From Streptomyces alanosinicus (GTDB lineage: Bacteria > Actinomycetota > Actinomycetes > Streptomycetales > Streptomycetaceae): a stretch of 64,000 bases of DNA. Where the stretch lies: NCBI RefSeq assembly GCF_014650595.1, contig NZ_BMVG01000005.1:62001-126000 (forward strand), read 5' to 3'. The position numbers and the translations under genes were made by a program. Below the pieces are notes generated by a model, which was not told the DNA's origin, made no database searches, and saw only the letters and a list, made by a program, of their open reading frames with translations. Of the stretch, positions 62,079 to 64,000 are shown piece after piece; positions within the stretch are counted from its first letter, which is position 1; the number at the start of each line of letters is the position of its first letter.

Positions 62079-63272
62079 ATGGCCCTTGGCCTCGCCGACA
62101 GCAGGCGCTCGAAGCTGATGACTGCGGCGCGTGAATACCTTGACCAGCGATGGGATCGCACACCGGGAAACACCCGCCGCACCTTGGCCGACGCATTCAC
62201 CACCATCACGCCCGCCCTGGTGCACCCTGGCACAGCCTGTCCCGAGTCGCGGGTGCTGAGGCGGGCCTTGTACTCGTGGGCATTCAACAAGAACGCCTGG
62301 TCCCAAGAGCCGACGGAGGAGTGGCGGAAGGCTCTCGACCGGATGAAGCGGAACTCCCTGCCGGTCAGCGCTCTTGCGGAAGCCGATGTGCTGCGACGGG
62401 CACTGGACGCACTGTGTCGCAAGCTGGATGGCAAGGCAGCTGCGGCCAAGACGGCACGGTGCAAGAGGGCCGCGTTCAACGAGGTGCTCAACACCGCAGT
62501 GGAGAGAGGATTCTTCACGGAGAACCCGCTCAACGGACTCAGGTGGAACGCTCCGCCGGTCAACGAGGAGGTGGACCCGGCATCCGCTCCCAACCCGGCC
62601 CAGGTGGCCCGGCTGCTCGCGGCGGTTGCTCAGCAGCCTGGGCGAGGCCCTCACCTTGAGGCGTTCTTCGGCTGCATGTACTACGCGGCGATGCGGCCGG
62701 CAGAGGTCATTCACCTCCGCTTCGAACAGTGCCACCTGCCGGAGACCGGGTGGGGGATGCTCAATCTGTCGGGCGGTGTGGTCACCGCGGGCAAGGGATG
62801 GACGGACGACGGCGCTGTGCACGAGGTGCACTCGCTCAAGCGCCGTGCGGCTACTGCCACCCGGCCAGTGCCCATCCCACCCCAGTTCGTGCGGATCCTC
62901 CGTGCACACATCGAACGGTTCGGCGTGGCACCTGACGGCCGCCTGTTCCGGAACCAGGCCGGCAACTACGTGGACGCAGCTGCGTACGGTACAACGTGGT
63001 CGCGGGCACGGAAGTACGTGCTGCCCCGCATCGAACTCGCCCCCGGATCGGCCAAGCGCCCCTACGATCTCCGGCACGCCGGGATCTCGTTCTGGCTGTA
63101 CTCCGGTGTGGACCCGGCCGAATGCGCTCGCCGCGCGGGCCAGAGCGTCGAGGTCCTCTTCCGCCACTACGCCAAGTTCCTGGATGGAGTCCGGGAGCAG
63201 GCCGACCGCCTCATCGAGCAGTCCCTGCAGGAGTGGGACCGCGTCACCCGGGACGCGGCACCTGCTGGGTAA
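62079..63272 (+). CDS. int: Tyrosine site-specific integrase, N-terminally damaged
   Basis: A 397-residue tyrosine recombinase. The catalytic part is intact in appearance: Arg in YYAAMRPAEVIHLRF, RHxxx in KRPYDLRHAGISFWLYSG, and the nucleophile Tyr in LFRHYAKFLDG. The N-terminal arm-binding region is not: the true start seems to be ATG 62039 (MSYNLRFGDIRV), which lies out of frame, and residues usually found between this and ALGLADSRRSKLM and between KLMTAAR and EYLDQRW are missing. The 62079 start has no ribosome site. The element probably no longer excises by this enzyme. Confidence 0.75.
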   Translation: MALGLADSRRSKLMTAAREYLDQRWDRTPGNTRRTLADAFTTITPALVHPGTACPESRVLRRALYSWAFNKNAWSQEPTEEWRKALDRMKRNSLPVSALAEADVLRRALDALCRKLDGKAAAAKTARCKRAAFNEVLNTAVERGFFTENPLNGLRWNAPPVNEEVDPASAPNPAQVARLLAAVAQQPGRGPHLEAFFGCMYYAAMRPAEVIHLRFEQCHLPETGWGMLNLSGGVVTAGKGWTDDGAVHEVHSLKRRAATATRPVPIPPQFVRILRAHIERFGVAPDGRLFRNQAGNYVDAAAYGTTWSRARKYVLPRIELAPGSAKRPYDLRHAGISFWLYSGVDPAECARRAGQSVEVLFRHYAKFLDGVREQADRLIEQSLQEWDRVTRDAAPAG

Positions 63273-63383
63273 CTGGGGGTTTGGTCCGTGACTGGTCCGG
63301 AAGTGCTGGTCAGGAGCGGGACACGGGTGGGAGGAACGGGGAGTTACGGCGTAAACCGGGCCTCGCTCTGAGTGAGGCGAGCG

Positions 63384-63423
63384 AAAGGCGCCTGACGAGA
63401 AAAGCCCCAGGTCAGGCGCCTTT
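63384..63423. terminator. Bidirectional terminator between integrase and aldehyde dehydrogenase
   Basis: Arms aaaggcgcctgac (63384-63396) and its complement (63411-63423) form 13 pairs, with a run of four T on the plus strand from 63421. It can end both the integrase transcript and the converging aldehyde dehydrogenase transcript. Confidence 0.8.
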
Positions 63424-63433
63424 TCTTGGGCCT

Positions 63434-64000
63434 CTAGAAGAAGCCGAGCTTCTTCGGCGAGTACGACACCAGCAGATTCTTGGTCTGCTGATAGTGGTCC
63501 AGCATCATCTTGTGCGTCTCACGGCCGATCCCGGACTGCTTGTAGCCGCCGAACGCCGCGTGGGCCGGGTAGGCGTGGTAGCAGTTCGTCCACACGCGGC
63601 CCGCCTGGATCGCGCGGCCCGCGCGGTAGGCCGTGGTGGCGTCCCGGGTCCAGACGCCCGCGCCGAGCCCGTAGAGCGTGTCGTTGGCGATTTTGACGGC
63701 GTCGTCGAAGTCGTCGAACGAGGCCACGGAGACCACCGGGCCGAAGATCTCCTCCTGGAAGATCCGCATACGGTTGTCGCCCTCGAAGATCGTCGGCTGG
63801 ACGTAGTACCCGCCCTTCAACTCGCCGTCGTACTCGACGCGTTCACCGCCCGTGAGAACCTTCGCGCCCTCCTGCCTGCCGATGTCCAGATAGGAGAGGA
63901 TCTTCTCCAGCTGGTCGTTGGAGGCCTGGGCGCCGATCATCGTGTCGGTGTCGAGCGGGTGCCCCGGCTTGATCCGCCGGGTGCGTTCGACCGCCGCCTG
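63434..64000 (-). CDS. Aldehyde dehydrogenase, C-terminal part (5' end beyond window)
   Basis: The minus-strand frame is open to the window edge and encodes the last 188 residues: [60 protein letters not shown] and the end [12 protein letters not shown]. These are typical of ExaC/ThcA-like NAD-dependent aldehyde dehydrogenases. The catalytic Cys and cofactor domain lie outside. In relatives a DUF779 gene commonly follows; here the downstream side is a terminator and the integrase. Confidence 0.92.
   Translation of the reverse strand, partial: QAAVERTRRIKPGHPLDTDTMIGAQASNDQLEKILSYLDIGRQEGAKVLTGGERVEYDGELKGGYYVQPTIFEGDNRMRIFQEEIFGPVVSVASFDDFDDAVKIANDTLYGLGAGVWTRDATTAYRAGRAIQAGRVWTNCYHAYPAHAAFGGYKQSGIGRETHKMMLDHYQQTKNLLVSYSPKKLGFF

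Overview
The window looks like a Streptomyces chromosome. Third codon positions are almost uniformly G or C, GTG starts are common, ribosome sites are GGAGG-like, and many stop/start pairs overlap as ATGA. From memory, the order of the first ~29 kb (ddaH/rocD, a pfkA, murT/gatD, def, the rppA melanin triad, an ATP-dependent ligase) resembles the SCO1200s block of S. coelicolor. I could not run an alignment.

Region 1 (1-29.3 kb) is mostly housekeeping and conserved accessory genes: a DUF305 lipoprotein, two SpoIIE-type phosphatases, an Lrp-ddaH-rocD arginine/ornithine set, ctaG, 6-phosphofructokinase, the MurT/GatD lipid II amidation pair, peptide deformylase, a TetR regulator with an acyl-CoA dehydrogenase, the tetrahydroxynaphthalene set (type III PKS, CYP158-like P450, cupin monooxygenase), an aldehyde dehydrogenase, a Nudix hydrolase, an ATP-dependent DNA ligase, an XRE-cupin regulator behind a probable leaderless promoter, a quinone oxidoreductase with two acyl-CoA dehydrogenases, two exported proteins and a DUF779 protein. 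A TenA-like gene is broken by one missing base.

Region 2 (29.4-43.2 kb) goes from general enzymes into a five-gene minus-strand operon. It has SbnA/SbnB-type enzymes for L-2,3-diaminopropionate, a TauD/SyrP-like oxygenase, a one-module NRPS (half-condensation, adenylation, carrier, thioesterase) and a membrane protein with its own carrier domain followed by the terminal region of Pls/PosA (poly-lysine synthetase-like) enzymes. This resembles a polyamino-acid synthetase split over two proteins. Upstream lie an extra type I methionine aminopeptidase and a large nested palindromic operator.

Region 3 (43.2-47.2 kb) is a gene graveyard (ISAs1, FadD, EF-hand and wHTH relics) followed by an epimerase and a glycosyltransferase.

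Region 4 (47.6-56.1 kb) is the most novel part. A 30-residue acidic peptide with a strong ribosome site is followed by an HExxH-type putative peptide hydroxylase, a stand-alone YcaO, two methyltransferases, a PhyH-like oxygenase, a sulfotransferase, a glycosyltransferase-sulfotransferase fusion and another sulfotransferase, closed by a strong terminator. I read it as a RiPP pathway in which hydroxyls are installed and then sulfated.

Region 5 (56.2-64 kb) holds a hutI relic, an intact ISAs1-family insertion sequence, decayed genes, a GT39 membrane glycosyltransferase, a damaged xis/int pair and the C-terminal part of an aldehyde dehydrogenase. That dehydrogenase type usually sits next to DUF779, which here lies 34 kb away. 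This suggests that much of 29.3-63.4 kb is inserted accessory DNA.
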